A stretch of DNA of 64,000 nt from Massilia eburnea (GTDB lineage: Bacteria; Pseudomonadota; Gammaproteobacteria; Burkholderiales; Burkholderiaceae_D), in the NCBI RefSeq assembly GCF_009720745.1, contig NZ_WNKX01000004.1, positions 285,282-349,281 of the forward strand. The letters are read 5' to 3'. The position numbers and the translations under genes are program-made. This document shows, one piece after another, positions 1 through 8,080 of the stretch (positions are counted from its first letter, which is position 1; every line of letters begins with the position of its first letter). The notes beneath the pieces were generated by a model. It saw only the letters and a program-made list of their open reading frames with translations, was not told where the DNA came from and did not search any database.

Positions 1-38
1 AGCCAGTGCACGAAGCGCACGACGACTCCATGCGCTGA
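1..38 (+). CDS. possible 3' end of an upstream gene (partial)
   Basis: One forward frame is open from the window edge to a TGA at 36-38 and would encode the tail PVHEAHDDSMR. It ends 35 bp before the cytochrome start, a spacing that fits the end of an upstream gene in the same operon. Only twelve codons are visible, so no family can be named and the frame could be chance. Confidence 0.3.
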   Translation, partial: PVHEAHDDSMR

Positions 39-73
39 ACAATTTTCACCACCAACCCATAAGGAAGACAACC

Positions 74-391
74 ATGAAAGCATCAATGATTATTGCCGTC
101 GCCGCCGCCATCCTGGCGCCGGCCGCCATGGCCGCCGCACCTGCAGCCAAGGGGGGCATCAGCGGCGAGAAGATCTATTCCGCCAACTGCGCCTCCTGCC
201 ACGGCGCCGGCGTTCTCGGCGCACCGAAGTTCGGCGACAAGGCGGCATGGGGCCCGCGCGTCAAGCAAGGCAAGGAAGTGCTCTATACCCATGCCCTGAA
301 CGGCTTCAAGATGATGCCTCCTAAGGGCGGCAACCCAGGCCTGAAAGACGACGAAGTGAAGGCTGCCATCGATTACATGGCCAAGAGCTGA
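74..391 (+). CDS. small periplasmic c-type cytochrome (c5-like)
   Basis: A 105-residue monohaem cytochrome of the cytochrome c5/c-555 type. It has a cleavable signal peptide (about residues 1-22, ending in AMAAA), a CASCH haem-attachment motif at 39-43, and a Met-Met-Pro at 80-82 that supplies the likely axial methionine. It would carry electrons in the periplasm; its partner is unknown. The SD AAGGAAG precedes the ATG. Its stop overlaps the apbE start (TGATG), so the two are translationally coupled. ApbE flavinylates respiratory proteins, so a shared redox role is plausible but inferred. Confidence 0.9.
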   Translation: MKASMIIAVAAAILAPAAMAAAPAAKGGISGEKIYSANCASCHGAGVLGAPKFGDKAAWGPRVKQGKEVLYTHALNGFKMMPPKGGNPGLKDDEVKAAIDYMAKS

Positions 392-1452
392 TGATGCAGC
401 GCCGACGGCTGTTGGCTTGTGCCGCCCTGCTGCCGATGCTGGCGGCTTGCGCAGGCAAGGACGAAGTGCATCATGTGCGAGGCCACGTGTTCGGCACGCA
501 GGTGGAGGTCAGCATTTACGGTCCTTCCGAGGAAGAGGCGCAGCGGCAGGGCGCCGCCGTATTGCGCGAATTCGACCGCCTGCACCACAAGTACCACGCC
601 TGGCAGCCAAGCCAGCTGACGGCGCTGAACGATGCCATCGCACGCGGCGAGCCGTTCGAAGCGGACGAGGAAATGGTGGGGCTGCTGCGCTCCGCCGCAG
701 AATTGTCCGCCCGTTCGGGCGACACCTTCAACCCCGCCATTGGACGCCTGATCCGCTTGTGGGGTTTCCAGAAAAACGATATCGGCGCCGGCGGCCCGTC
801 GTCGTCGGACATCGATCGCCTGGTAAAGGCCAATCCGCGCATGGCGGACCTGCATTTCGACGGCCACCGCATCACCAGCAGCAACCGCAGCGTCATGCTC
901 GACCTGGGCGGCTACGCCAAGGGTTATGCGCTCGACCGTGCGGCGCAGATATTGCGCCAGGCGCGGGTCAAGGCGGCGCTGGTCAACGTAGGCGGCAACA
1001 TGATCGCCCTTGGCCAACCCGGCGCACGCCCCTGGACCGTCGGCATCCGCGATCCGCGCGGCCCTGATACGGTGGCGCGGGTTGCTTTACACGACAACGA
1101 GGCGATCGGCACCAGCGGCGACTATGAACGCTATTTCATGAAGGATGGCAAACGCCACGCCCACATCATCGATGCCCGCACCGGGCAGACCGTGGACCTG
1201 GTGGCATCCGTCACCATCATCACCTCCGGCGGAGCCGATGCTGGGCTGCGTTCGGACGGCAACTCCAAACCGCTGTTTGTGGTCGGTCCGCAGGGCTGGT
1301 GCGAGATGGCGCAACGCCTGGGACTGAAGGAGGCGATGCTGATCGATGCCCAGGGCAAGGTGTATGCTACGCCTGCCATGATGGCACGCACCTACCAGGA
1401 AAGCAAAAATGGGGAATCTGTACGAGGATGCACTGCCGCCCGCAACGGGTGA
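391..1452 (+). CDS. apbE: FAD:protein FMN transferase (ApbE), lipoprotein
   Basis: ApbE-family flavin transferase of 353 residues. It moves FMN from FAD onto a threonine of a target protein outside the cytoplasmic membrane, with Mg2+. The N-terminus is a lipoprotein signal (RRR followed by lipobox LAAC, Cys20). Recognisable blocks are GTQVEVSIYG, DLGGYAKGYALD, ALVNVGG and HIIDARTGQ. The usual metal-binding block A-D-A-x-S-T-A-L-F-V is replaced by SDGNSKPLFVVG after a short GADAGLR stretch, so the Asp is kept but the Thr becomes Lys. The start ATGATG overlaps the cytochrome stop and the 3' end overlaps the cupin gene by 44 bp. No flavinylation substrate (for example FMN-bind or NqrC type) is visible nearby. 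Confidence 0.9.
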   Translation: MMQRRRLLACAALLPMLAACAGKDEVHHVRGHVFGTQVEVSIYGPSEEEAQRQGAAVLREFDRLHHKYHAWQPSQLTALNDAIARGEPFEADEEMVGLLRSAAELSARSGDTFNPAIGRLIRLWGFQKNDIGAGGPSSSDIDRLVKANPRMADLHFDGHRITSSNRSVMLDLGGYAKGYALDRAAQILRQARVKAALVNVGGNMIALGQPGARPWTVGIRDPRGPDTVARVALHDNEAIGTSGDYERYFMKDGKRHAHIIDARTGQTVDLVASVTIITSGGADAGLRSDGNSKPLFVVGPQGWCEMAQRLGLKEAMLIDAQGKVYATPAMMARTYQESKNGESVRGCTAARNG

Positions 1453-1729
1453 GCGCTTTGATACGCTGCTATCCCACCGGGGGCTGGTCATTGAACGGAT
1501 CGTCAGCACGTCGAAGATCGAATCGCAGCGGTATGTGCAGGAGCAGGACGAATGGGTGGTGCTGCTGACTGGCGAAGCGCTGCTGGAGGTCGCGGGGCGC
1601 GCAGTGCCGCTGCGCGCCGGCGACTACCTGTTCCTGCCTTCGCGCACGCCGCACACGGTGCTTCGGGTTTCCGATGGCGCCATGTGGCTGGCTGTGCACT
1701 TGCACGGCGCTGCCGTTTCACCTGCCTGA
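1409..1729 (+). CDS. cupin-domain protein
   Basis: A 106-residue single-domain cupin. The jelly-roll pattern is visible as DEWVVLLTGEALLEVAG followed by LRAGDYLFLPSRTPHTVLRV. This is the phosphomannose-isomerase-like layout with PxxTPH in the second motif. The first motif lacks the usual pair of histidines (DEW instead of HxH), so metal binding may be weak. It starts 44 bp inside apbE in another frame, so it is probably co-translated. The substrate cannot be told from sequence. Small cupins of this kind are often annotated as phosphoribosylaminoimidazole carboxylase-like or cupin 2, neither of which is informative. Confidence 0.8.
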   Translation: MGNLYEDALPPATGERFDTLLSHRGLVIERIVSTSKIESQRYVQEQDEWVVLLTGEALLEVAGRAVPLRAGDYLFLPSRTPHTVLRVSDGAMWLAVHLHGAAVSPA

Positions 1730-1765
1730 GCCCCGGCGCCAGGCGAAACGCAAGCGTCTATTTGC

Positions 1766-1771
1766 TACACT
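1766..1771 (+). promoter_or_regulatory. -10-like hexamer TACACT abutting the next start
   Basis: TACACT ends seven bases before the ATG at 1779, and there is no Shine-Dalgarno sequence. The predicted +1 (about 1778) makes the mRNA essentially leaderless. No good -35 is visible. It shares this geometry with several other genes in the window. Confidence 0.4.
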
Positions 1772-1778
1772 AGCGGCC

Positions 1779-3770
1779 ATGAAAAGCCTGATCGCCGCTG
1801 CTGCCGCCTTGCTGCTGTCCCAAGCTGCATGCGCCACCTCGTGGGAGGTGGTCGCGGGCGCGCCTGCCGCGCTGCATACCAAACACCTTGACGCACCGCG
1901 CGGCATCGCCGTGGGACCGGATGACACCATCTATTTCACCGATGGCGCCAGCGTGCGCGCATTGCGCTCCGACGGCGCCCTGGTGGCGCTGCCGGGCCAC
2001 TTCATTGCGCCGGCGGGTTTGGCCATCGGCGCGGACGGAACGGTATTCGTCGCCGATGCGGGCAACCATGTGGTAAAGGCGATCACGCCGGCGGGAGAGG
2101 TGCGCACGGTGGCCGGCCAGGCTGGCACGGCAGGGCGAAACGACGGCAAGGGCATCGCTGCGCACTTCGACCAGCCGGCCGGGATGGCGCTCGATGGAGC
2201 GGGCGGTTTGCTGGTGGCTGATACGGGAAACCATGCGCTACGCAAGATCTCGGCCAACGGTGTCGTCAGCACGCTGGCCCCGCATTTGCCCCTGCGGCCA
2301 CAAGGCCTGGCGCTTGATGCGCGCGGAGGCGTGGTGGTGTATGACGCGTCCAGCGCGCTGCGCATTGGCGAGGATGGCAAACCGCAGGCATTGCCGCAGT
2401 CCGTCGCCGCTCAAGTTCAGCAGAAATCGCTGGCGCCGTGGCGCCCGCAGATCCCGGCCGCTGGCGAAGCCCAGTCGCCGGCAGCGCTCCCGCGTTCGCC
2501 GGCATCGGCGCAGGAGCGGCGCGCCAGCGCCATCGCCGATGCGGAGGCGGAATGCCAGCGCGGAAAATGCCTGCGCCGCTTCCAGGCGCCAAGCATGCCG
2601 GATGCCGGGAATGCATCCGCAATGCCGGCCGGTCAAATGGCGGCCGATTCGCAGGGCCGCCTGCTGGTGACCGTACCCGCCACCGGCACCATTTACCGCA
2701 TTGAGCGCGATGGCATTGTGACGCCCTTGCTAGGCGCCGGTGACGTTACAGGCGAGCTTTCCGGCGCCGCGCGCGATCGCGAAGGCAGTCTGTTTGTTCT
2801 GCTGGCCGTGGGCCAGACGGCCGCCAGCTGGGACGCCGGTGGCAAGCCGCAGCCCTTCACCTTGCAGTATGCAGCATCGCTCAACCGCGATGGTCCGGCC
2901 AAGCAGGCGCGCTTTGGCGACATCACCCAATTGGCGGTTGGCCGCGATGGCGGAATATACGTCCTTGACGGCGACCAGTTGCGCCGCATCGACAGGGAAG
3001 GCGTGGTGCGCACGCTGCAGGAAGAGGGCGGCTTCCACAAGCTGCGCGAGGCGCGCACTGCGGCCCAGGTCGACCTGCATGGCGCCATGGTGGCCGGCTC
3101 CAGCACGGGCGTTTACGTCACCGCCAACGGCGCGCTGGCCGGGGTCAGCGCGGAAGGCCTGATTTCCGTGGTCAGCGGGCCGCCCGGCATGGCCCCGGAC
3201 CAGGCCGGCCTGGTGCCGGCGCTGCGCCGCATCTGGGCTTACGCCAGCCAGGACGCCGAACCATTCATGCTGCCCGGCCTGGGCCAGCACCGCATTGCCT
3301 CCGACGCCACCGGCCAAGCCTGGTACTGCGCCGACAATGTGCTGTGGCGTATCCGTCCGCGCGGCGTGGCGCGCAAGACATCCCTGCAAGGCGATACGGA
3401 CGGTTGCGGTGATGTGGTGGTAGCGCCCAGCGACGACGTCTTCATGCTGCATGGGCAGTACCTGACCCGGGTCGGCGCCGATGGCTACCAATGGCTGGTG
3501 GCCGGCAGCCGCGAACGTAAGGGGAGCGCGGATGGCGCCGGACTGATGGCGCGCTTCTGGCACGTCACCCACGCGGTGCCGGACGCTGGCAACAATATAT
3601 ACCTGCTCGACGACGGCGTGCTGCGCAAGCTGTCTGCACAGGGGGAAGTGACGACGCTGGCGAAAGACTTGTTCAAGGAAGTGGGCAAACTGCGCGCCCT
3701 GGCGCTGGACAGGAAGGGTGTGCTCTATGTGGCCACCCAGCACGCGATCCTGCGGCTGAAACCCGATTAG
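1779..3770 (+). CDS. secreted NHL-repeat beta-propeller protein
   Basis: A 663-residue exported protein starting MKSLIAAAAALLLSQAACA, a clear signal peptide. The start was chosen there because upstream in-frame codons overlap the cupin and encode no signal. NHL-type blades repeat through the protein (PRGIAVGPDDTIYFTDG, PAGLAIGADGTVFVADAGN, PAGMALDGAGGLLVADTGN, and more after residue 300). A low-complexity Pro/Ala linker at roughly 215-280 splits two propeller halves. NHL propellers usually bind proteins or polymers; no enzymatic residues stand out. It converges with the GMC oxidoreductase gene (4-bp overlap at the 3' ends). Confidence 0.8.
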   Translation: MKSLIAAAAALLLSQAACATSWEVVAGAPAALHTKHLDAPRGIAVGPDDTIYFTDGASVRALRSDGALVALPGHFIAPAGLAIGADGTVFVADAGNHVVKAITPAGEVRTVAGQAGTAGRNDGKGIAAHFDQPAGMALDGAGGLLVADTGNHALRKISANGVVSTLAPHLPLRPQGLALDARGGVVVYDASSALRIGEDGKPQALPQSVAAQVQQKSLAPWRPQIPAAGEAQSPAALPRSPASAQERRASAIADAEAECQRGKCLRRFQAPSMPDAGNASAMPAGQMAADSQGRLLVTVPATGTIYRIERDGIVTPLLGAGDVTGELSGAARDREGSLFVLLAVGQTAASWDAGGKPQPFTLQYAASLNRDGPAKQARFGDITQLAVGRDGGIYVLDGDQLRRIDREGVVRTLQEEGGFHKLREARTAAQVDLHGAMVAGSSTGVYVTANGALAGVSAEGLISVVSGPPGMAPDQAGLVPALRRIWAYASQDAEPFMLPGLGQHRIASDATGQAWYCADNVLWRIRPRGVARKTSLQGDTDGCGDVVVAPSDDVFMLHGQYLTRVGADGYQWLVAGSRERKGSADGAGLMARFWHVTHAVPDAGNNIYLLDDGVLRKLSAQGEVTTLAKDLFKEVGKLRALALDRKGVLYVATQHAILRLKPD

Positions 3771-5086
3771 GCCGCCCGCTGCAAATGCTGCCCCAGGCGC
3801 TTGCCCAGCGCAAGCAGGGTAAGGGTCGGCGGCAGGCCCCAGGGCGCCGGCAGCACGGAAGCATCGCACACGTACAGGCCGGGCGTCGATGTACGCAGGT
3901 TGCTGTCCACAGCTGCGGGCCCGCCGCCGCCAACGGCCAGCGCTCCGCCGGGATGGGCCGCGAAATGCCAGCTCTGGAACACATGGCGTGCCCCGGCCTG
4001 GGCCAGGATACGGCGCGCCAGCGCAGTGCCGCGCTTGAAGCGTTCGCGATCGGGCTGCTGCAGCGTTTTGTCGACCCAGCGCGGACCGATGCCACCGCCG
4101 GCCTGGTCGCGGATCTTGACCATGATGCTGAGTGTGCGCCGGTGCGCGAACAGGCGGTCGATGCGGCCCACTTGGAGGGCAAAGGCTTGGTACATCGGAG
4201 CGGGCAGCGTCAGGTCAGAGAAGGACAAGCCGTCTTCCGGCAGCGCCATGCCGGCGGCCATCGGCACCTCGGCGCCGCCGTCGATATCGTCGACCGCGCC
4301 CATCACGGCCACCACCGGATCGCTGAAGAAGGGCAGGCTGCGCGGCGCCAGGCCAGAGGCATGCAGCAGGCGCGGGCTGCCGATGCCGCCGCCGGCCAGC
4401 ACCAGCACGCCGGCGCGAACTGTATGCGCAACGCCACCGCGCAGGTATTCAACGCCCGTCGCGCGGCCGTGTTCGATCAGCATGCGCCCAGCCTGCGCGC
4501 GGTCGAGGATATGGGCGCCTCTCAGGCGCGCCTCGTCCAGCAGGTCGCGCGCGGTCCATTTGGCGCCGTAAGGACAGCCGTAGACGCAACGCCAGCAGCC
4601 GGTGCGGCAGATGGCGGGGCGGATCATCTTGTCGAGTTTTTGCCACGGCAGGCCTTCGGCGTGCGCCGCCTGCATGATGCGCTGGGCCATGGGCCCCATC
4701 AGCTGGTCCGGCAGCTGGCCGATCGGCAGCTCGCTGCGGCACGATGCCAGGGCCGGCGCCAGATCGATTCCCAGTGCGGCAAAACGTTCCAGAGGGGGAG
4801 GTGAGGCGGTGGCGAAGTTCAGGGCCGAACTGCCGCCGGTGGCAATGCCGCGTACCAGCAGCGAAGCATCGCGGTGAAAGAATGCGCCCTTGCCGGGGAT
4901 GGCGCCGATGCCGGCCATTTGCGCCAGCGTGCCGCGCAAGGGGGCGGCGCTGCCTTGTTCCAGTACCAGCACACGCTGCCCTTGACGGGCCAGCGCATGC
5001 GCTACGCTGGCGCCACCGGGGCCGCTGCCGACCACGATGGCGTCATAGTGCGAAAGCGTCGGGAGATCAGCGGGTCTGCTTGTCAT
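3767..5086 (-). CDS. GMC-type FAD oxidoreductase with four-cysteine motif
   Basis: A 439-residue flavoprotein. The FAD-binding GSGPGG (20-25), a GGSSALNF flavin-loop block and the C-terminal WHFAAHPGG plus PPTLTLLALGKR blocks are those of glucose-methanol-choline oxidoreductases, with His374/His378 as the likely active-site pair. Cys160, Cys164, Cys167 and Cys171 form the motif CxxxCxxCxxxC, which the classical GMC enzymes lack; it could hold an Fe-S cluster or zinc. No signal peptide is seen. The substrate is unknown. Its 5' end overlaps the small secreted-protein gene by 20 bp, suggesting one transcript. Confidence 0.85.
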   Translation of the reverse strand: MTSRPADLPTLSHYDAIVVGSGPGGASVAHALARQGQRVLVLEQGSAAPLRGTLAQMAGIGAIPGKGAFFHRDASLLVRGIATGGSSALNFATASPPPLERFAALGIDLAPALASCRSELPIGQLPDQLMGPMAQRIMQAAHAEGLPWQKLDKMIRPAICRTGCWRCVYGCPYGAKWTARDLLDEARLRGAHILDRAQAGRMLIEHGRATGVEYLRGGVAHTVRAGVLVLAGGGIGSPRLLHASGLAPRSLPFFSDPVVAVMGAVDDIDGGAEVPMAAGMALPEDGLSFSDLTLPAPMYQAFALQVGRIDRLFAHRRTLSIMVKIRDQAGGGIGPRWVDKTLQQPDRERFKRGTALARRILAQAGARHVFQSWHFAAHPGGALAVGGGGPAAVDSNLRTSTPGLYVCDASVLPAPWGLPPTLTLLALGKRLGQHLQRAA

Positions 5087-5381
5087 GCTTCTGGTGGTGG
5101 ATCGCCGCGCTGTCGCGGTCCGCTTCGCGCTGCAGCTTACGGCGCTCCTTGCGGGTCACTTTGCCGTCAGCCTTGGCAGCGGCTTCGTCGCTGGCCAGCT
5201 TGGTCTCGCGCGCTTCCAGGTGCTGCGTTTCTTTTGCGGTCAACTGGCCGGACTGGACGCCTTGCGCGATGCGCTGCTGCTGGTTTTCCTCGCGCTTGTC
5301 CAGGTTTGGCGTGGATTGTGCGAAGGCAGGCAAGACAAAGGCCGATACCAGCATGGCGGCGAGCAGCTTGGTGGTTTTCAT
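5067..5381 (-). CDS. small secreted charged protein of unknown function
   Basis: A 104-residue protein starting MKTTKLLAAMLVSAFVLPAFAQ, a signal peptide, with SD AAAGGGAA in front. The mature part is highly charged and helical, with the elements GQLTAKETQHLE, KADGKVTRKERRKLQREAD and a His-rich end IHHQKHDKQ. Similar small proteins occur in many betaproteobacteria without a known role. Upstream in-frame codons to 5456 were not used because they would bury the signal peptide. It lies 5' of, and overlaps, the GMC oxidoreductase gene. I cannot assign a function. Confidence 0.75.
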   Translation of the reverse strand: MKTTKLLAAMLVSAFVLPAFAQSTPNLDKREENQQQRIAQGVQSGQLTAKETQHLEARETKLASDEAAAKADGKVTRKERRKLQREADRDSAAIHHQKHDKQTR

Positions 5382-5495
5382 GGCGTTCCCTTTCGGTTGT
5401 TGGTTAGCGCGAGTGCGTGGTCGCAGTATAGGGCAGGCCATTCGGAGGAAAAACATCAGGCAGTGTAATCGATGTAAGCAATTGAAACCATTTTG

Positions 5496-6782
5496 TTAGT
5501 GAACTTCGGCCCGCAGTTGCTGCATCAGTCCTTGCAGCGCGCCGGGCGGCAGGCCGGCAAGTTCCGGCGAGCGGCGCTCGATTTCGTTGGCCAGGTCGGC
5601 CAGCAGCCAATCCATCTCGTCCAGCATGGCGCGCAGTTCGGCCAGCAGCAGCGGGTCGCCCTGCACCATGGCCAGCATGCTGCCCATATTGTCCGGATCG
5701 AAGCCGGCCTGCAGCACCAGCGAACGCACCGACGCCATGCGGTCGAACAGGAAGGCCAGCGGCGAGCCAGGGGCATCGGCAGCGGGCCGCTGCGCCAGCA
5801 TCGTCTTCAGCTCGAACCAGGCCTGCAGCAGGTCCGATAAATGCGTCAGGCGCGCGGTGGGATCTTCGCTGCCGGCGCTGTCGTCGGGCGCGAGCGACTG
5901 CAGCTGCAGCAGGTCGCGCAGGATGGCCAGGACGTCGGCGTCGAAGCGGCTCTTGTTAATCCGGTACAGCATTTCAAGGCGCTGCATATCGCGGCGGCGC
6001 AACACGGTCTCCGTCACGTCAGCCGCCGCGACGAGGCGCGCCAGCGGTTCGACCTGGCTGCCGCGCAGGGCGTGCGGGTAGCCGCTGCCATCGAGCCGTT
6101 CGTGGTGCTGCAGCACTGCCTTGCTGGCGGACGCGGGAAAGCCCGGCAGGTCCTTCAGCAGCAGATAGCCGGTGACCGGATGCACGTGCACGAAGCGCCT
6201 CTCGTCCGCCGTGACCTGATGCGAATGTTCCAGGATGCGCGGGTCGGTATGCATCTCGCCAAAGTCGTGGCACAGGGCGGCCAGCAAAACGGCCGGCATG
6301 TCGCCTTGCGCCACTTCCAGCCGCTGGGCGCAGGCAAAGGCGATGATGGCGCTGCGCAGGGTATGGCTGAACATTTCGGGATGTTTGTCCGCCATCACGG
6401 TCAGGCGCAATTCGATGGTGGAATGCAGGCGCAGGTTAGCGGTGCAGTGTTTCAGCTGGCCCGAATCGCCGGCGCGCGCAAGCAGCTGGCGGTAGAGCGC
6501 ATCGTGCTCCAGGATGCGGTCGAATTCGATCGCCAGCGCCGCGGCATCGATGGCCTTGTCGGAAGCCAGCACCTGGTCGAGCGGTGCGGACAGCTTGTAG
6601 CGCGTGAGTTTTTCAAACTGCTTGCTGTCGATGCGGGCGCCCTTGGCCAGCAGCTTGGTGCCGTTGCTGGCGTAGATATCCGCGCTGGCGACGACGTCGC
6701 GCTTATCGCCCATCTCGGTCACCGCGCGCACGAAATGCGGGCTCTCGCTAGTCGCCTCAGTTAATTGCGTTTCGCTAGCCAC
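5496..6782 (-). CDS. HD-GYP domain protein (putative c-di-GMP phosphodiesterase)
   Basis: The GTG start at 6782 was chosen because GGAGG lies 4 bp upstream; a TTG at 6821 is also open. The product is about 428 residues. The N-terminal 130 residues form a regulatory region without a clear family. The central HD domain carries LCHDFGEMHTDP (His172-Asp173) and HHERLDGSGYP (GYP about 234-236), the signature of HD-GYP enzymes that hydrolyse cyclic di-GMP to pGpG or GMP. The C-terminal 130 residues are helical. No membrane segments are seen, so it is cytoplasmic. A GGDEF protein at 27-30 kb could supply the opposing activity. Confidence 0.85.
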   Translation of the reverse strand: MASETQLTEATSESPHFVRAVTEMGDKRDVVASADIYASNGTKLLAKGARIDSKQFEKLTRYKLSAPLDQVLASDKAIDAAALAIEFDRILEHDALYRQLLARAGDSGQLKHCTANLRLHSTIELRLTVMADKHPEMFSHTLRSAIIAFACAQRLEVAQGDMPAVLLAALCHDFGEMHTDPRILEHSHQVTADERRFVHVHPVTGYLLLKDLPGFPASASKAVLQHHERLDGSGYPHALRGSQVEPLARLVAAADVTETVLRRRDMQRLEMLYRINKSRFDADVLAILRDLLQLQSLAPDDSAGSEDPTARLTHLSDLLQAWFELKTMLAQRPAADAPGSPLAFLFDRMASVRSLVLQAGFDPDNMGSMLAMVQGDPLLLAELRAMLDEMDWLLADLANEIERRSPELAGLPPGALQGLMQQLRAEVH

Positions 6783-6803
6783 GGTGCCTCCAATTGGGAA
6801 AGT

Positions 6804-6859
6804 CGGGGTCAGGTCCGGCAAATGGACATTTCATTGTACTGAAAGCCAGACCTGCCCCG
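6804..6859. repeat. imperfect inverted repeat of the GGGGTCAGG type
   Basis: CGGGGTCAGGTCCGG (6804-6818) faces CCAGACCTGCCCCG (6846-6859), which are reverse complements apart from one bulge and one mismatch. It lies between the HD-GYP gene and the DUF4861 gene. Similar GGGGTCAGG-containing arms occur at 60190-60217. It looks like a REP-type intergenic element. Confidence 0.55.
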
Positions 6860-6863
6860 AATT

Positions 6864-8072
6864 TTAATTGGCTAGCCGGACGCGGATCGGGTGGGCGGCG
6901 CGCGCGGCGGCGTTGGCGACGTAGGCCTGCCATTGCTCGCGCGTGGTGATTTCGCCGGCGCGGCTCCAGGCGCCGCCGGCGTAGTAGCGCAGCGGCTTGC
7001 CGGCCATGGTCGGGGCGAGGATCAGCTCATTCTGCGCATCTTCAGCGAAGCCTTGCGCGGCCGGCACAATGACGGCAGTGCCGAAGGCGCCGTTGCTGGC
7101 TTGTTCGACCCATTGCAGCAGGACCTTGCCTTCTTTGGCGGTGGTGATTTTCGGGTCCTGGCCTTTGTCGGCCGGGGTCTTGTTGAGGCCTATGCCGATC
7201 GTCAGCGGCTTGTCGCCCGCGTAGCTGAAGGTGGATTCGATCATGTCCAGCTGCTGGCCGGCGTCGACGGTGAAGCGCTTGGTTTCGGTGACGGGCAGGC
7301 CGGCGGCGTCCCAGGCGGCATACGTCAGTTCGAAGACGCTGCGCACCGGGCCGTTGGCCAGTACCTTCCAGCTGGCGTAGTTGCCGGACACGTATAGCTT
7401 GCCGCCTTCCCACACCCCGCTGCCGCCGGCGCCGCGCGAGCGGCCGACGTTGTACATGTCCATCCCTTCGCCTTCGTCGTGGTGGTAGTGGTCGTGGCCC
7501 TTGTTGTACCAGCGGTCGACAATGGGGTAGGGCACGCGCTTGAACCACAGGTCCAGGCCGGAGGTGACCAGCACTTCCTTGCCGGAGCCTGCCGGCGCCG
7601 GGGCGGCGAGGGCGGGGCCGTAGGTGCGGTGGCCGATCTTGTCGTTCTCCCAGCCGAAATCGTCCAGCCGTTCGGGCACGTAGCGGGCGAAAGTCTGTGC
7701 CGGGAATACCGGCGCCACGCTGTCGATCTTTTCAACCGTGTAGGTGGCGCTCTTTTCGCCGGCCTGGAAGCTGTGCTGGAAAATCAGCTCGCCATAGGCG
7801 ATGCCGACGTTCTGCGGATCCTTGGCTTGCGGTGCAACGTTGGTGACCTGGTGCGGCACCAAACGGCCGCTGGCGTCGCGCACGGCGATTTTCTGCACCA
7901 GTGCGTGCGGCAGGGCTTTGTTCACCTCCGACCAGGGCACGCTCACCGTTTCCGACGGGCGTGCGATGTCGAGGTCTTGCTGCAGCGTGATGGTGAGGCG
8001 TTCGGCGCCAGACGCCGCCAGCGCGGGCAGGGCGGTGGCCAATGCTGCGGCCAGGATGCGGGTGCTGTTCAT
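6864..8072 (-). CDS. DUF4861 family protein, exported
   Basis: A 402-residue protein with a signal peptide (MNSTRILAAALATALPALAASG). The start at 8072 is preferred because GAGGAG precedes it; an upstream ATG at 8084 overlaps the GH105 stop. The family DUF4861 is recurrently found in pectin and rhamnogalacturonan utilisation loci. Visible features are a beta-rich N-terminal third, a His/Asp-rich centre (NKGHDHYHHDEGEGMDMY) that could bind metal, and GGSGVWEGGKLYVSGNYASW. It is in one operon with the GH105 gene (spacing 8 bp). The activity is not established; a lyase or hydrolase acting on a pectic oligosaccharide is plausible. Confidence 0.85.
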   Translation of the reverse strand: MNSTRILAAALATALPALAASGAERLTITLQQDLDIARPSETVSVPWSEVNKALPHALVQKIAVRDASGRLVPHQVTNVAPQAKDPQNVGIAYGELIFQHSFQAGEKSATYTVEKIDSVAPVFPAQTFARYVPERLDDFGWENDKIGHRTYGPALAAPAPAGSGKEVLVTSGLDLWFKRVPYPIVDRWYNKGHDHYHHDEGEGMDMYNVGRSRGAGGSGVWEGGKLYVSGNYASWKVLANGPVRSVFELTYAAWDAAGLPVTETKRFTVDAGQQLDMIESTFSYAGDKPLTIGIGLNKTPADKGQDPKITTAKEGKVLLQWVEQASNGAFGTAVIVPAAQGFAEDAQNELILAPTMAGKPLRYYAGGAWSRAGEITTREQWQAYVANAAARAAHPIRVRLAN

Positions 8073-8080
8073 GCTGCTCC

